Position numbers and translations under genes: made by a program. Of a DNA stretch of 64,000 nucleotides, positions 54,144-62,192 are shown piece by piece; positions within the stretch are counted from its first letter, which is position 1; each line of letters starts with the position of its first letter. The notes beneath the pieces are model-generated. The model was not told the origin of the DNA, searched no databases, and saw only the letters and a program-made list of their open reading frames with translations. The stretch is from Coriobacteriia bacterium (GTDB taxonomy: Bacteria > Actinomycetota > Coriobacteriia > Coriobacteriales > RUG033). The DNA is taken from positions 22,287-86,286 of the forward strand of contig JAATFL010000008.1 in NCBI GenBank assembly GCA_015655215.1, in the 5' to 3' direction.

Positions 54144-55649
54144 ATGCCGGGAAGGCTCATCCTGATTCGTCATGGCGATGCAGTGCGGCAGGGTGAGGAG
54201 TTCATGCGACCCCTCGCGCCGGCGGCGGCACGCTCGCTCTCCGTCACCTTGCCTCGCCTGATCAAGCAACTCGACCTCCCACAAGAGGAGGATGCCCTGC
54301 GCGTGTGGAGCGATCCGTACGTGCGCTCACGGGAGACGGCGGCCCTTGTCGCCCAGATCGCGGGAGTCCTTGGCATCGAGGTGCACGAGTCGTTGCGCGA
54401 CGAGGGGCTCGGCACCTTCGGAGAGGAGCTCATCGAAGGGTACCGTGCGGGTGCCGAGGCGATCATCGTCATCGCGCGCGAACCATTCCTCGGGCATGCG
54501 GCGGCGGAGATGGGTGGCGTATGGCTGCCCTTCTCGTATGGGGGGATGGCGGTCATCCAGTTGAGTGGCGGCACCGTCGCGACGGGGGAGCTGACGAGCT
54601 TTCACCAAGGCCCGCATGCCGAGATGTGGGAGACCATGATGACCATCGAGGCCCTTTTTCACGAGAGGGGAGATGGTGCGCGTGCCCTCCTCGCCGCGTT
54701 TCTCGCGTGTCCCTCGGAGGCATCGAGCTGCCTTGAGCTGTACGAGTCGCTGCATTCCCTTCGTGCACTGCTGCGCTTCACGGGCACCTATCTGCGCCGA
54801 ACGGAGTTCGACCGCGGCGACAGGGCCTTGCGTAAGCTGATGCGCGTCCTCGCCCGTCTACGCAGATACGACGTGCTCATCTCCACGGTGCGACGTATGG
54901 GGAAAACCGCCTCGGAAAATCCCATGACACGGTCGCTGCCCGAGACCGGTTCTCGCGGCCCGGCGACAGAGCGGTGCGGGCCAAGCCCGCACGTCGACAT
55001 CACTGCCGACGCCATCATCGCCGACCTCGTCACCGTGGACGCAGGTCCCTTCTCGGCGTTGCTCGAGCAGCTTCTCCTGATGAGGGAGGACGAATGCACG
55101 CAGGTGGTCCATACGCTCGCGCGCACGCAGATGCTCAGGGCGTGGAACACGATGGACGTCGTGCTCCGGAGGGTGCCTTGGCGCAAGCGCATCGAGCGAG
55201 AGGGGATGTCGGCCCTCGAGATACGCCGTCGCTACGTGCTCGTGGAGAAGGGCTTCGAGGCGCGCCTGCTCGCCACGTCGTACGAGGATGCTCGGGCCAC
55301 GCGCTTCCTGCGGTCGCAGGCCGATGCGCTGTGCTCGATCTCGAAGATGCTCAGGGCGCTGGTCGGAATGCGAGCGGAGAGCGTGGGAACTGAGGCCTGC
55401 GACGTGCAGACCCTCCTCGGGACTCTCTGCGAGGCCCAGACCAGCTGCGCCTCGTTGGAGCGCCTCGCTATCGAGAACCTCTCACCTCAGGTTCGCCGGG
55501 AGCTGGGTCAGGCCATCGAGGAGCTGCGCGCCATCATCTCCCGTGCCCTGGCCGACCTGCGCACCGCTCGCTTCCCGGTCGCGTCGGACGACGTGGTGGG
55601 TCTCGACGCGTTGCCGTCGGCACCTGGCGATGAGGCGGAGGACGACTAG
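54144..55649 (+). CDS. SixA-like phosphohistidine phosphatase fused to CHAD domain
   Basis: This 501-residue protein starts at the ATG at 54144, with GGAGGAA upstream. Residues 1-160 are a histidine phosphatase of the SixA type: RLILIRHGDA (His10 nucleophile), LRVWSDPYVRSRETAALVAQI, ESLRDEG and the VIVIAREPFLGH catalytic block. Residues ~200-480 form a CHAD domain: helices with LHSLRALLRFTGTYLR, LRKLMRVLARLRRYDVLI and repeated Arg/Lys/His-rich helices that line a polyphosphate-binding channel. CHAD domains bind polyphosphate. The fusion suggests a phosphatase or regulator tied to polyphosphate. The stop overlaps the convergent PNP gene by 4 bases. Confidence 0.85.
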   Translation: MPGRLILIRHGDAVRQGEEFMRPLAPAAARSLSVTLPRLIKQLDLPQEEDALRVWSDPYVRSRETAALVAQIAGVLGIEVHESLRDEGLGTFGEELIEGYRAGAEAIIVIAREPFLGHAAAEMGGVWLPFSYGGMAVIQLSGGTVATGELTSFHQGPHAEMWETMMTIEALFHERGDGARALLAAFLACPSEASSCLELYESLHSLRALLRFTGTYLRRTEFDRGDRALRKLMRVLARLRRYDVLISTVRRMGKTASENPMTRSLPETGSRGPATERCGPSPHVDITADAIIADLVTVDAGPFSALLEQLLLMREDECTQVVHTLARTQMLRAWNTMDVVLRRVPWRKRIEREGMSALEIRRRYVLVEKGFEARLLATSYEDARATRFLRSQADALCSISKMLRALVGMRAESVGTEACDVQTLLGTLCEAQTSCASLERLAIENLSPQVRRELGQAIEELRAIISRALADLRTARFPVASDDVVGLDALPSAPGDEAEDD

Positions 55650-56515
55650 TCGGGTTCCTCGACCGTGGCCCCGTGCCCCTGGGGGATGGTCGCGAGTCGA
55701 GCGACGAGACCGGTGAGGAGCCCCTGCATCTCGAGCATGCTCGCGTTCGCTGTGGCGAGGACGTCTGATGGTGTGAGCGGCTTGGCGCCAATCCTCGCGG
55801 CAAGGTTCGCGATGAGCGAGATTCCCAGCACGGGCATTCCGACGGCAGCCGCCGCGATGTCCTCGAGGACCGTCGACATGCCCACGGCATCCGCGCCCAT
55901 CACGCGAAACGCGCGTATCTCGGCGGGTGTCTCGAAGCTGGGTCCGGGGGTGGCGAGGTAGATGCCGTGCTTGAGTGCGAGGCCATGGCTGCGTCCCACC
56001 TCGTCGGCGATCGCACGAAGCCATGGCGCGTAGGCTTGGGACATGTCGACGAAGCGCGCGTCCCCATCGGCTTCGTTGCCGATGAGCGGGTTGGCACCCA
56101 GCAGGTTGATGTGGTCGTCGACGATCATGATGTCACCGGGCAAGAGGTCGTCACGGATGCCACCGGACGCGTTGGTGAGGATGCAGGCACGGGGGTGCAG
56201 GGATGCGAGCACGTTGATCGGGTAGGCGATCTGGGCGGCCGGGTAGCCCTCGTAGCTGTGGACGCGCCCCTGAAGGCACACGATGGGCACACCTTCGACC
56301 CTGCCGAAGACGAGCATGCCTTGATGGCCGGGTGCGGTGGATGTCGCGAAGTAGGGGATTTCCCGATAGGGAATGGCAAGACGGTCCTCCATCTTGTCGA
56401 CAAAGGAGCCAAGACCGGAACCCAACACGATACCCACGCGAGGAGCGAGAAGGTCGGCGTCTGTGACCCGCTTCACGATGGTGGCGAGACTTTCCTCGAT
56501 ACGGCTTCCGAGCAT
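55646..56515 (-). CDS. Purine nucleoside phosphorylase
   Basis: This 289-residue enzyme is of the trimeric (class I, inosine/guanosine-type) PNP family: VGIVLGSGLGSFVD near the start, FATSTAPGHQGMLVFGRVEGVPIVCLQGRVHSYEGY (phosphate and His loop), ILTNASGGIRDDLLPGDIMIVDDHINLLGANPL, and GPSFETPAEIRAFRVMGADAVGMSTV with the base-binding Glu and Asn-type block. It splits purine nucleosides with phosphate, for salvage. It is complete. It converges on the SixA-CHAD gene with a 4-base overlap. Confidence 0.95.
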   Translation of the reverse strand: MLGSRIEESLATIVKRVTDADLLAPRVGIVLGSGLGSFVDKMEDRLAIPYREIPYFATSTAPGHQGMLVFGRVEGVPIVCLQGRVHSYEGYPAAQIAYPINVLASLHPRACILTNASGGIRDDLLPGDIMIVDDHINLLGANPLIGNEADGDARFVDMSQAYAPWLRAIADEVGRSHGLALKHGIYLATPGPSFETPAEIRAFRVMGADAVGMSTVLEDIAAAAVGMPVLGISLIANLAARIGAKPLTPSDVLATANASMLEMQGLLTGLVARLATIPQGHGATVEEPD

Positions 56516-56782
56516 GGCTCCTCCTTGGACGGTGGGGTGCGCTTCTCGTCGTGGAACGCTGTGTCAACGATGCAAGCATACTCCAACGGGACCAGCATGG
56601 TCCTCCGATTCGACGCGTCGAGCTTTGACCACCGGTCCGCCCTTGCATCGGGGCATCTCCCTTGGGCGCACCGAGGTGGTCCTCGAAGGTGGGGCACGCT
56701 ACAATGTCACTGCCTGTCGCTGCTGGTCGCACGACTCTCGACCGTGTGCGTCTTATCCATCGTGTCAGTTGGGAGCATCCTC

Positions 56783-58132
56783 ATGATCGAGCGCTACACA
56801 CGCCCCGAGATGGGCCACATCTGGACCGACCAGAACAAGTTCTCCATCTGGCGCGAGATCGAAGTGCTCGCGTGTGAAGCGCAGGCGGAGCTGGGACAGG
56901 TGGGCATCACGCGTACCGATGCGACGTGGATTCGCGACCATGCGGACTTCACCGTGGAACGCACGAGGGAGATCGAGAGGACCACCAACCACGACGTGAT
57001 CGCATTCCTCACCAACATGGCCGAGTACATCGACGCCGACGTACCCGAGGGTGACCCCAAGCCCAGTCGATGGGTGCATTACGGCATGACGAGTTCCGAC
57101 CTGGGGGATACGGCTCTGTGCTATCAGATAACCCAGTCACTCGACATCGTCCTGCCGGACGTGCGCCGCATCGGTGCGATCTGCAAGCGTCGTGCCTTCG
57201 AGTTCCAGGACACGCTGTGCGTGGGCCGCACCCATGGCATCCACGCCGAGCCCATGACGTTTGGCATGAAGTTCGGCTCATGGGCCTGGGAGTTCAAGCG
57301 TGCCGAGCAACGTCTCGAGGCTGCCCGTTCCACCATCGCGGTGGGTGCCATCTCCGGTGCCGTGGGAAGCTATTCGAACATCGACCCCTTCGTGGAGCGA
57401 TACGTGTGCGAGCATCTCGGCCTCACGCCCGACCCCCTCTCCACGCAGGTCATCTGTCGAGACCGCCATGCACAGGTGCTCGCCACGCTCGCCCTGGTCG
57501 CCACCACCTGCGAGCAGGTGGCCACCGAGGTGCGGTCGCTGCAGAAGACCGACACCCTCGAGGCGGAAGAGCCCTTCAAGAAGGGTCAGAAGGGGAGTAG
57601 CGCCATGCCCCACAAGCGCAATCCCATCACCGCCGAGCGCGTGTGCGGTCTTGCGCGCGTGGTCAAGGCCAACGCGCAGGTGGGCTTCGACGACGTGGCC
57701 CTGTGGCACGAGCGCGATATCTCGCATTCCAGCGCGGAGCGCGTGGTCATGGTGGACAGCTTCACGGCGCTCGACTACATTCTCTCCAAGCTGGAATGGA
57801 TCCTCGACGGTCTGCAGACGTATCCCGAGAACATGCTCGCCAACCTTAACCGCACGCGCGGCATGCTCTTCTCGTCAAAGGTGCTGCTGGCCCTGGTGGA
57901 TTCAGACATCACGCGCGAGGACGCCTATGCCATCGTGCAGCGCAACGCGATGAAGGTGTGGGACGATATCCAACAGGCCCAGGCTGGTCTCAGCTTCCGG
58001 GAGAACCTCGAAGACGACCCCGATTGCACTCTCACGGACAAGCAGCTCGATACCATCTTCGATCCCTGGGACTTCCTGCAAAATCGTGATGTGCTCTTCA
58101 ATCGTCTCGAGAAGCTCGAGTTCGAAGAGTAG
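56783..58132 (+). CDS. purB: Adenylosuccinate lyase
   Basis: The ATG at 56783 is used (GGGAG upstream). The long frame further upstream is antisense to the PNP gene and is not used. The product is 449 residues. PurB signatures: RYTRPEMGHIW at the start, HYGMTSSDLGDTA, VGRTHGIHAEPMTFG, GAISGAVGSYSNIDP and KGSSAMPHKRNPITAERVCGLARVV, the mobile loop with the catalytic Ser. It acts twice in purine synthesis, releasing fumarate from SAICAR and from adenylosuccinate. It is followed by a terminator. Confidence 0.97.
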   Translation: MIERYTRPEMGHIWTDQNKFSIWREIEVLACEAQAELGQVGITRTDATWIRDHADFTVERTREIERTTNHDVIAFLTNMAEYIDADVPEGDPKPSRWVHYGMTSSDLGDTALCYQITQSLDIVLPDVRRIGAICKRRAFEFQDTLCVGRTHGIHAEPMTFGMKFGSWAWEFKRAEQRLEAARSTIAVGAISGAVGSYSNIDPFVERYVCEHLGLTPDPLSTQVICRDRHAQVLATLALVATTCEQVATEVRSLQKTDTLEAEEPFKKGQKGSSAMPHKRNPITAERVCGLARVVKANAQVGFDDVALWHERDISHSSAERVVMVDSFTALDYILSKLEWILDGLQTYPENMLANLNRTRGMLFSSKVLLALVDSDITREDAYAIVQRNAMKVWDDIQQAQAGLSFRENLEDDPDCTLTDKQLDTIFDPWDFLQNRDVLFNRLEKLEFEE

Positions 58133-58160
58133 GGTTTGGGGAGTGGGCAGTGGGCGATGC

Positions 58161-58195
58161 GGATAGGTTTGGGCTCATGCAGTCCAAGCCTATCC
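58161..58195 (+). terminator. Terminator-type hairpin after purB
   Basis: GGATAGGTTTGG and CCAAGCCTATCC (12 bp, one G-U pair) surround an 11-base loop, 28 bases after the purB stop. It is not followed by a clear T-run. Confidence 0.6.
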
Positions 58196-58239
58196 CATAT
58201 ATCCCGTGTTCGAGGAATCATGCCGTTCGTCCAGGTGAT

Positions 58240-58262
58240 GTTACGATTTGAGAATTCGTAGT
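58240..58262. promoter_or_regulatory. Operator copy 1 upstream of cobalt/nickel transporter operon
   Basis: GTTACGAT-N7-TTCGTAGT, an imperfect palindrome with the same half-sites and 7-base spacer as the copy at 58316-58338, starting 76 bases upstream of it. It sits about 235 bases before the CbiM start. A metal-responsive repressor is a plausible binder. Confidence 0.5.
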
Positions 58263-58315
58263 CCTTTTTTCAAAAAACTCTCGGCACACGGAGCGAAGCG
58301 TGCTATCGTATGCGT

Positions 58316-58338
58316 GTTACGAAATTATGATTCGTAAC
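58316..58338. promoter_or_regulatory. Operator copy 2 upstream of cobalt/nickel transporter operon
   Basis: A perfect palindrome GTTACGAA-ATTATGA-TTCGTAAC with 8-base half-sites, about 158 bases before CbiM. The TATGAT inside may be a -10 box, so a bound protein would block transcription. The NikR consensus is different, so a Fur-family or other regulator is possible. Confidence 0.6.
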
Positions 58339-58495
58339 CAGTATTCATCCGCACGGTGGATAGTCCGATGGATTCAAAGGGGTCCATCCATGTGGGATGC
58401 TGGTTCTCTCGGTGTGATGCGGGTCCGAAGCGCCCGTATCTCCAGAGTTGGGCACGGCCGATGGTGATATCCATAACGTCAACGGGGGGTTTATC

Positions 58496-59551
58496 GTGCA
58501 CATTCCTGACAACTACCTGAGTCCCGAGACTTGTGCGGTCATGGGTGTGGTGATGATTCCGGTATGGGCGTACTCCATACACAAGATCAAGAAGGACCTG
58601 CCTCGCGAGAAGCTTCCCCTCATCGGTGTAGCCGCGGCTTTCTCGTTTCTCCTGATGATGTTCAACGTTCCCCTGCCGGGGGGCACCACAGGACATGCGG
58701 TGGGTGGTACGCTCGTCGCCCTTTTGCTTGGAGGACCTCAGGTGGCATGTATCGCCGTCTCGGCCGCTCTCTTGATACAGGCCCTCTTCTTTGGTGATGG
58801 CGGCATACTCGCCTTTGGTGCCAACTGCTTCAACATGGCGTTCGTGCTTCCTTTCGTGGGATATGGCATATACCGTCTCATCGCTGCGCGCGTCAAGAGT
58901 GGTCCCAATTCGAAGGTTGCTATCGTGGTGGGGAGCTATGTGGGTATCAACGTCGCGGCACTCTGCGCGGCCATCGAGTTCGGCGTCCAGCCCCTCCTGT
59001 TCACCAATGCCGCCGGTCAGGCACTCTACTGTCCTTACCCACTTTCTATCTCGATTCCCGCGATGCTCATCCCTCACCTTCTCGTGGCCGGTGTGATCGA
59101 GGCCATCGCGACGATTGCAATCTACAGCTATGTCCAAAAGGTCGCGCCATCGTTCATCCAAGCACGTGTGAGTGCAGCTTCACAGGGTACTACCGCCGGA
59201 AAACCCCGGGCTCTTAGGCCTGTATACCTGCTCGTCGTCGCGCTCATCGCTCTCACGCCGCTAGGTCTCATCGCAGCGGGCACTGCCTGGGGCGAGTGGG
59301 ATGCCGAGGGCATCATCAGCGAGGCCGGCGCGAGTTATGTCCCGTTCTATCTGCAGGATGGCAACGGTTTCTCCTGGAGCGCCCTTATGCCCGACTACAG
59401 TCTTTCCGGGTTGCCCGAGGCGGCGGGGTACATCCTCTCGGCCGTGGTAGGTGTCGCCTTGCTCGTCATCGTCTTCCGCGTGGTAGGGGCGTTGGCAATC
59501 CGCAACTCAGGTGCGGGTGGTTCAGCCGTGAGTGGTGCAGGGGCGGCATAG
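58496..59551 (+). CDS. cbiM: Cobalt/nickel ECF transporter substrate component, CbiM fused to PDGLE-type region
   Basis: The start is GTG at 58496, after a GGGGGG site. It gives MHIPDNYLSPETCAVMG, and family members need exactly this N-terminal Met-His, whose amide and His2 bind the metal. The product is 351 residues. Residues 1-215 hold the CbiM helices: FNVPLPGGTTGHAVGGTLVALLLGGPQVACIAVSAALLIQALFFGDGGILAFGANCFNMAF (conserved His and Gly-rich helix). A linker leads to a second part (about 235-345) with two helices and an extracellular loop like the PDGLE/CbiN-type partner. So both membrane parts are on one chain. The substrate is Co2+ or Ni2+; which one cannot be told. Confidence 0.92.
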   Translation: MHIPDNYLSPETCAVMGVVMIPVWAYSIHKIKKDLPREKLPLIGVAAAFSFLLMMFNVPLPGGTTGHAVGGTLVALLLGGPQVACIAVSAALLIQALFFGDGGILAFGANCFNMAFVLPFVGYGIYRLIAARVKSGPNSKVAIVVGSYVGINVAALCAAIEFGVQPLLFTNAAGQALYCPYPLSISIPAMLIPHLLVAGVIEAIATIAIYSYVQKVAPSFIQARVSAASQGTTAGKPRALRPVYLLVVALIALTPLGLIAAGTAWGEWDAEGIISEAGASYVPFYLQDGNGFSWSALMPDYSLSGLPEAAGYILSAVVGVALLVIVFRVVGALAIRNSGAGGSAVSGAGAA

Positions 59552-59564
59552 GCGGAGACAGGAT

Positions 59565-60407
59565 ATGTCGATACACTCGCCCCATGTCACAATTCCCATG
59601 GATTCTGAGCCGCTTCCTCAGTGGCTTATCGATCGAGGGCCGTATACACCGGCCCTCGATCGTGATGGTTTCCTCCAAAAGAACGTCCTCCACATGATGG
59701 AGATGCTCTCGCACATCAAGATGCAGAGAGGGCGTGACGATGCGCTCGGCGTCGATGCCTCCATACGCCTTGCAACCATACTCCTGACCATCGTGCTGGT
59801 GGTGACTTCGAAGAACATGATGTTCGCCTACGTGGTGGGCGCGGCTTTGCTCGTACGTCTGGCACTCATGCCGGGTGAGCAGATCATCAGCGTGCTCAAA
59901 CCGGTCCTCGGTGCGGTGCTCTTCTCCGCACTTGTCATGCTACCTGCGGTTTTCATGGGGCAACCCAGTGCCCTTATCCGTATCTCCACCAAAGTGTTCA
60001 TCAGCGTCACGTTGCTTGCCGTGCTCTCACGTACGGCCCGTTGGACCAATATCGTAGGAGCGCTGCGCACGTTCCATCTGCCGAGCATCTTCGTGCTCAC
60101 CATCGATACCGCCCTCAAGTTCATCGTGCTGCTCGGCGAGGTGGCCCTTGAGGTCCTCGACGCCATCACCTTGCGCAGCGTGGGCCACAACATCCAGAAA
60201 TCGAGCGCGGTGTCCGGTGTCCTGGGCGTTACGTTCATCAAAGCCCAGGGTATGTCACAGGAGATGTACTATGCGATGGAATGCCGTGGATTCCAGGGCG
60301 AATACGTTTTTCCTCGCAAGCGCATCTGGACGCGACGGGGCCTTCTCTACTTGGCGATTCCCGTGTTGGCGATACTGGTGTTTCTCTATCTGGAAGGCAT
60401 CATCTGA
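59565..60407 (+). CDS. cbiQ: ECF transporter T-component, CbiQ
   Basis: This 280-residue protein starts at the ATG at 59565 (GGAGACAGG upstream), 13 bases after CbiM. The N-terminal ~30 residues are soluble. Five membrane helices follow with DASIRLATILLTIVLVV and AVLSRTARWTNIVGALRTFHLPSIFVLTI. The coupling motifs AITLRSVG and AMECRGFQGEYVF fit the two Ala-Arg-Gly-type motifs that contact the ATPase in CbiQ. It links the metal-binding CbiM to the ATPase CbiO. Its stop overlaps the CbiO start by one base (TGATG). Confidence 0.92.
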   Translation: MSIHSPHVTIPMDSEPLPQWLIDRGPYTPALDRDGFLQKNVLHMMEMLSHIKMQRGRDDALGVDASIRLATILLTIVLVVTSKNMMFAYVVGAALLVRLALMPGEQIISVLKPVLGAVLFSALVMLPAVFMGQPSALIRISTKVFISVTLLAVLSRTARWTNIVGALRTFHLPSIFVLTIDTALKFIVLLGEVALEVLDAITLRSVGHNIQKSSAVSGVLGVTFIKAQGMSQEMYYAMECRGFQGEYVFPRKRIWTRRGLLYLAIPVLAILVFLYLEGII

Positions 60408-61159
60408 TGGGTGTGGAGAAGCAAAGCGCGACAGGTGGCATGGCAGTCGGCAGACGAGGCGTGATGATCGAGCTCGACAACATCTGCTACCGTTATCCCG
60501 CCGAGGGGCCTGAGGCTGGTGCGTTGGCGCTTGATGACATCTCACTCACCTTGGAGCGTGGCGAGTCCGTGGCGCTCATGGGCCCCAACGGCTGCGGCAA
60601 GTCGACGCTGCTGCGACTGCTCAACGGCCTCGTCTTCGCGAGCGCGGGCACGTATCGCTTCGACGGCCAGGTGGTCGACCGCAAGGCGATGCACGACCAA
60701 CTCTTCGCCAAGCGCCTCCATCAGAGACTCGGGTTCGTGTTCCAAAACCCCGACGTGCAGCTGTTCTGCCCCAGCGTGGTCGAAGAGGTCGCCTTCGGAC
60801 CGCGTCAGATGGGTCTTTCCGCCGTCGAGGTGGAGGAGCGCACCCGATCGTGTCTGGAGCTCATGGGTATCGGCCACCTTGCCGAGCGCGCGCCCTACCA
60901 CCTCTCCGGAGGCGAGAAGCACAAGGTGGCGCTCGCGTGTGTGATCTCGATGAGCCCCGACGTGCTCGTGCTCGACGAGCCGTTAAGCGGGTTGGACGAG
61001 GAATCCAGCGCCTGGCTCCTCGGTTTCCTGCTCCGCCTGCGGGATGCGGGCACCACGCTGCTCATCTCCACGCATCATACGGCATTGGCAGATGAGGTCG
61101 CGCATCGTACCATCCATATGGACAAGGACCATCACATCGTCGAATGCCGGGAGGCGTGA
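60407..61159 (+). CDS. cbiO: ECF transporter ATPase, CbiO
   Basis: This is a 250-residue ABC ATPase, starting at the ATG overlapping the CbiQ stop. The second Met at residue 20 (MIELDNICYRYP) is where the ABC domain proper begins, so a slightly shorter protein is possible. Walker A GPNGCGKST (59-67), Q-loop FVFQNPDVQLFCPSV, signature LSGGEKHKVALA, Walker B VLVLDEP and switch His in STHHTALAD are all present. It energises Co/Ni uptake. It is the last clear gene of the ECF operon. Confidence 0.95.
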   Translation: MGVEKQSATGGMAVGRRGVMIELDNICYRYPAEGPEAGALALDDISLTLERGESVALMGPNGCGKSTLLRLLNGLVFASAGTYRFDGQVVDRKAMHDQLFAKRLHQRLGFVFQNPDVQLFCPSVVEEVAFGPRQMGLSAVEVEERTRSCLELMGIGHLAERAPYHLSGGEKHKVALACVISMSPDVLVLDEPLSGLDEESSAWLLGFLLRLRDAGTTLLISTHHTALADEVAHRTIHMDKDHHIVECREA

Positions 61160-61232
61160 TTCGCTTCGGAGGCGAGCGTTCGGATCCTCGCGATCCGCAT
61201 GCCGTGAACCCCGCAGGTAAGGAAGGCCGCAC

Positions 61233-61526
61233 ATGACCCGCTACGTTTTTCAAAACCAGGGCACTTGCTCACGTGCCATCCTGCTCGACGTCGACGGTGA
61301 CACGATCAACCAGGTTACCTTCGAGGGGGGTTGCGCCGGCAACCTCAAGGGCATCGGCACCTTGGTGGCCGGACAGTCGGCCGAGCGTATATCCAAGATG
61401 CTGGAGGGAACCCGCTGCGGCGGTAAGGCCACCTCCTGTCCCGATCAGCTCAGCCAGGCGCTCCGACAGGTGCGCGCCGTCGAGAGGGGCGAAGAGGTAG
61501 GCTCGCGGCTGAAGCGGGTCGAGTGA
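61233..61526 (+). CDS. TSCPD-domain protein
   Basis: This 97-residue protein matches the TIGR03905-like TSCPD family: YVFQNQGTCSRAILLDVDGDTINQVTFEGGCAGNLKGI, then MLEGTRCGGKATSCPDQL with the TSCPD pattern and four conserved cysteines. The domain also occurs at the C-terminus of some ribonucleotide reductases, where Cys bind zinc. It is 73 bases after cbiO and may be in the same operon. The stand-alone function is unknown. Confidence 0.92.
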   Translation: MTRYVFQNQGTCSRAILLDVDGDTINQVTFEGGCAGNLKGIGTLVAGQSAERISKMLEGTRCGGKATSCPDQLSQALRQVRAVERGEEVGSRLKRVE

Positions 61527-61706
61527 GGCGAGACCCTCGGTGGACGCATCAGAGCCTGGTCGATGCTGTTTGAGAACGTGATTCCGTATCCTCGTTTGTT
61601 ACTTATTTGAATATTCTTTCCCTGGGGCCTGGCGATTGCCCTGCGCACGTCATACGCTTGTGGTGTCAGATGATGTGTTCCCTTCGTTTCGATGGGAGGA
61701 CGCAGC

Positions 61707-62144
61707 ATGGACACGCGCATCGGTGTGTGGCATATCGTGGTATGGGCGATGTTGGTGGGTGCGGGGGTGGCATCCGCCGCCGGCGTGTGGTGCCTCATCT
61801 CGAGGGATACCCAGCTCGCCGTCTCGTTTCTCATCGCGTCGGCGGCACTTGGCGTCATCGCCGTGGCATCCGGGTGGTACCTTCGTCCTCGCCGTGCTTG
61901 GACTCGCCATGGGGTTGTGCCAGACGGTCGTGCCTCTGCGGATGGGTGCTCCTCCATGGGGTCGATGTTCTTTCTCAACCTTGCAGGGGCGTTGGTGGTG
62001 GAGGCCATGGGTGTGATGGTCTGCATGTCCCTTGGATTGACGAGCACCGTCGAGGCTCTCGTCCCCTGCACGGTGGGGATCGCCGTCACGGTTACCTGTC
62101 TCGTCGTCTTCCAAAGTCAGGTGCGCCGACGGTTCTCCCGATGA
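61707..62144 (+). CDS. Hypothetical small membrane protein
   Basis: This is a 145-residue protein starting at the ATG at 61707, with GGAGG 8 bases upstream. About four membrane helices: WHIVVWAMLVGAGVASAAG, LAVSFLIASAALGVIAVASG, MFFLNLAGALVVEAMGVMV and VPCTVGIAVTVTCLVVFQ, separated by a Cys/Arg-containing loop. I do not recognise the family. It converges on the LuxR gene with a 48-base gap. Confidence 0.7.
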   Translation: MDTRIGVWHIVVWAMLVGAGVASAAGVWCLISRDTQLAVSFLIASAALGVIAVASGWYLRPRRAWTRHGVVPDGRASADGCSSMGSMFFLNLAGALVVEAMGVMVCMSLGLTSTVEALVPCTVGIAVTVTCLVVFQSQVRRRFSR

Positions 62145-62192
62145 TACCGGAGCATCATGCATCCCACGCGGATCGTTCCAGCACGAAACCGC

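Noticed and set aside
55967..56782. Upstream extension of the purB frame
   Set aside because: It runs antisense through the PNP gene; PurB begins at the MIERYTRPEMG start at 56783.
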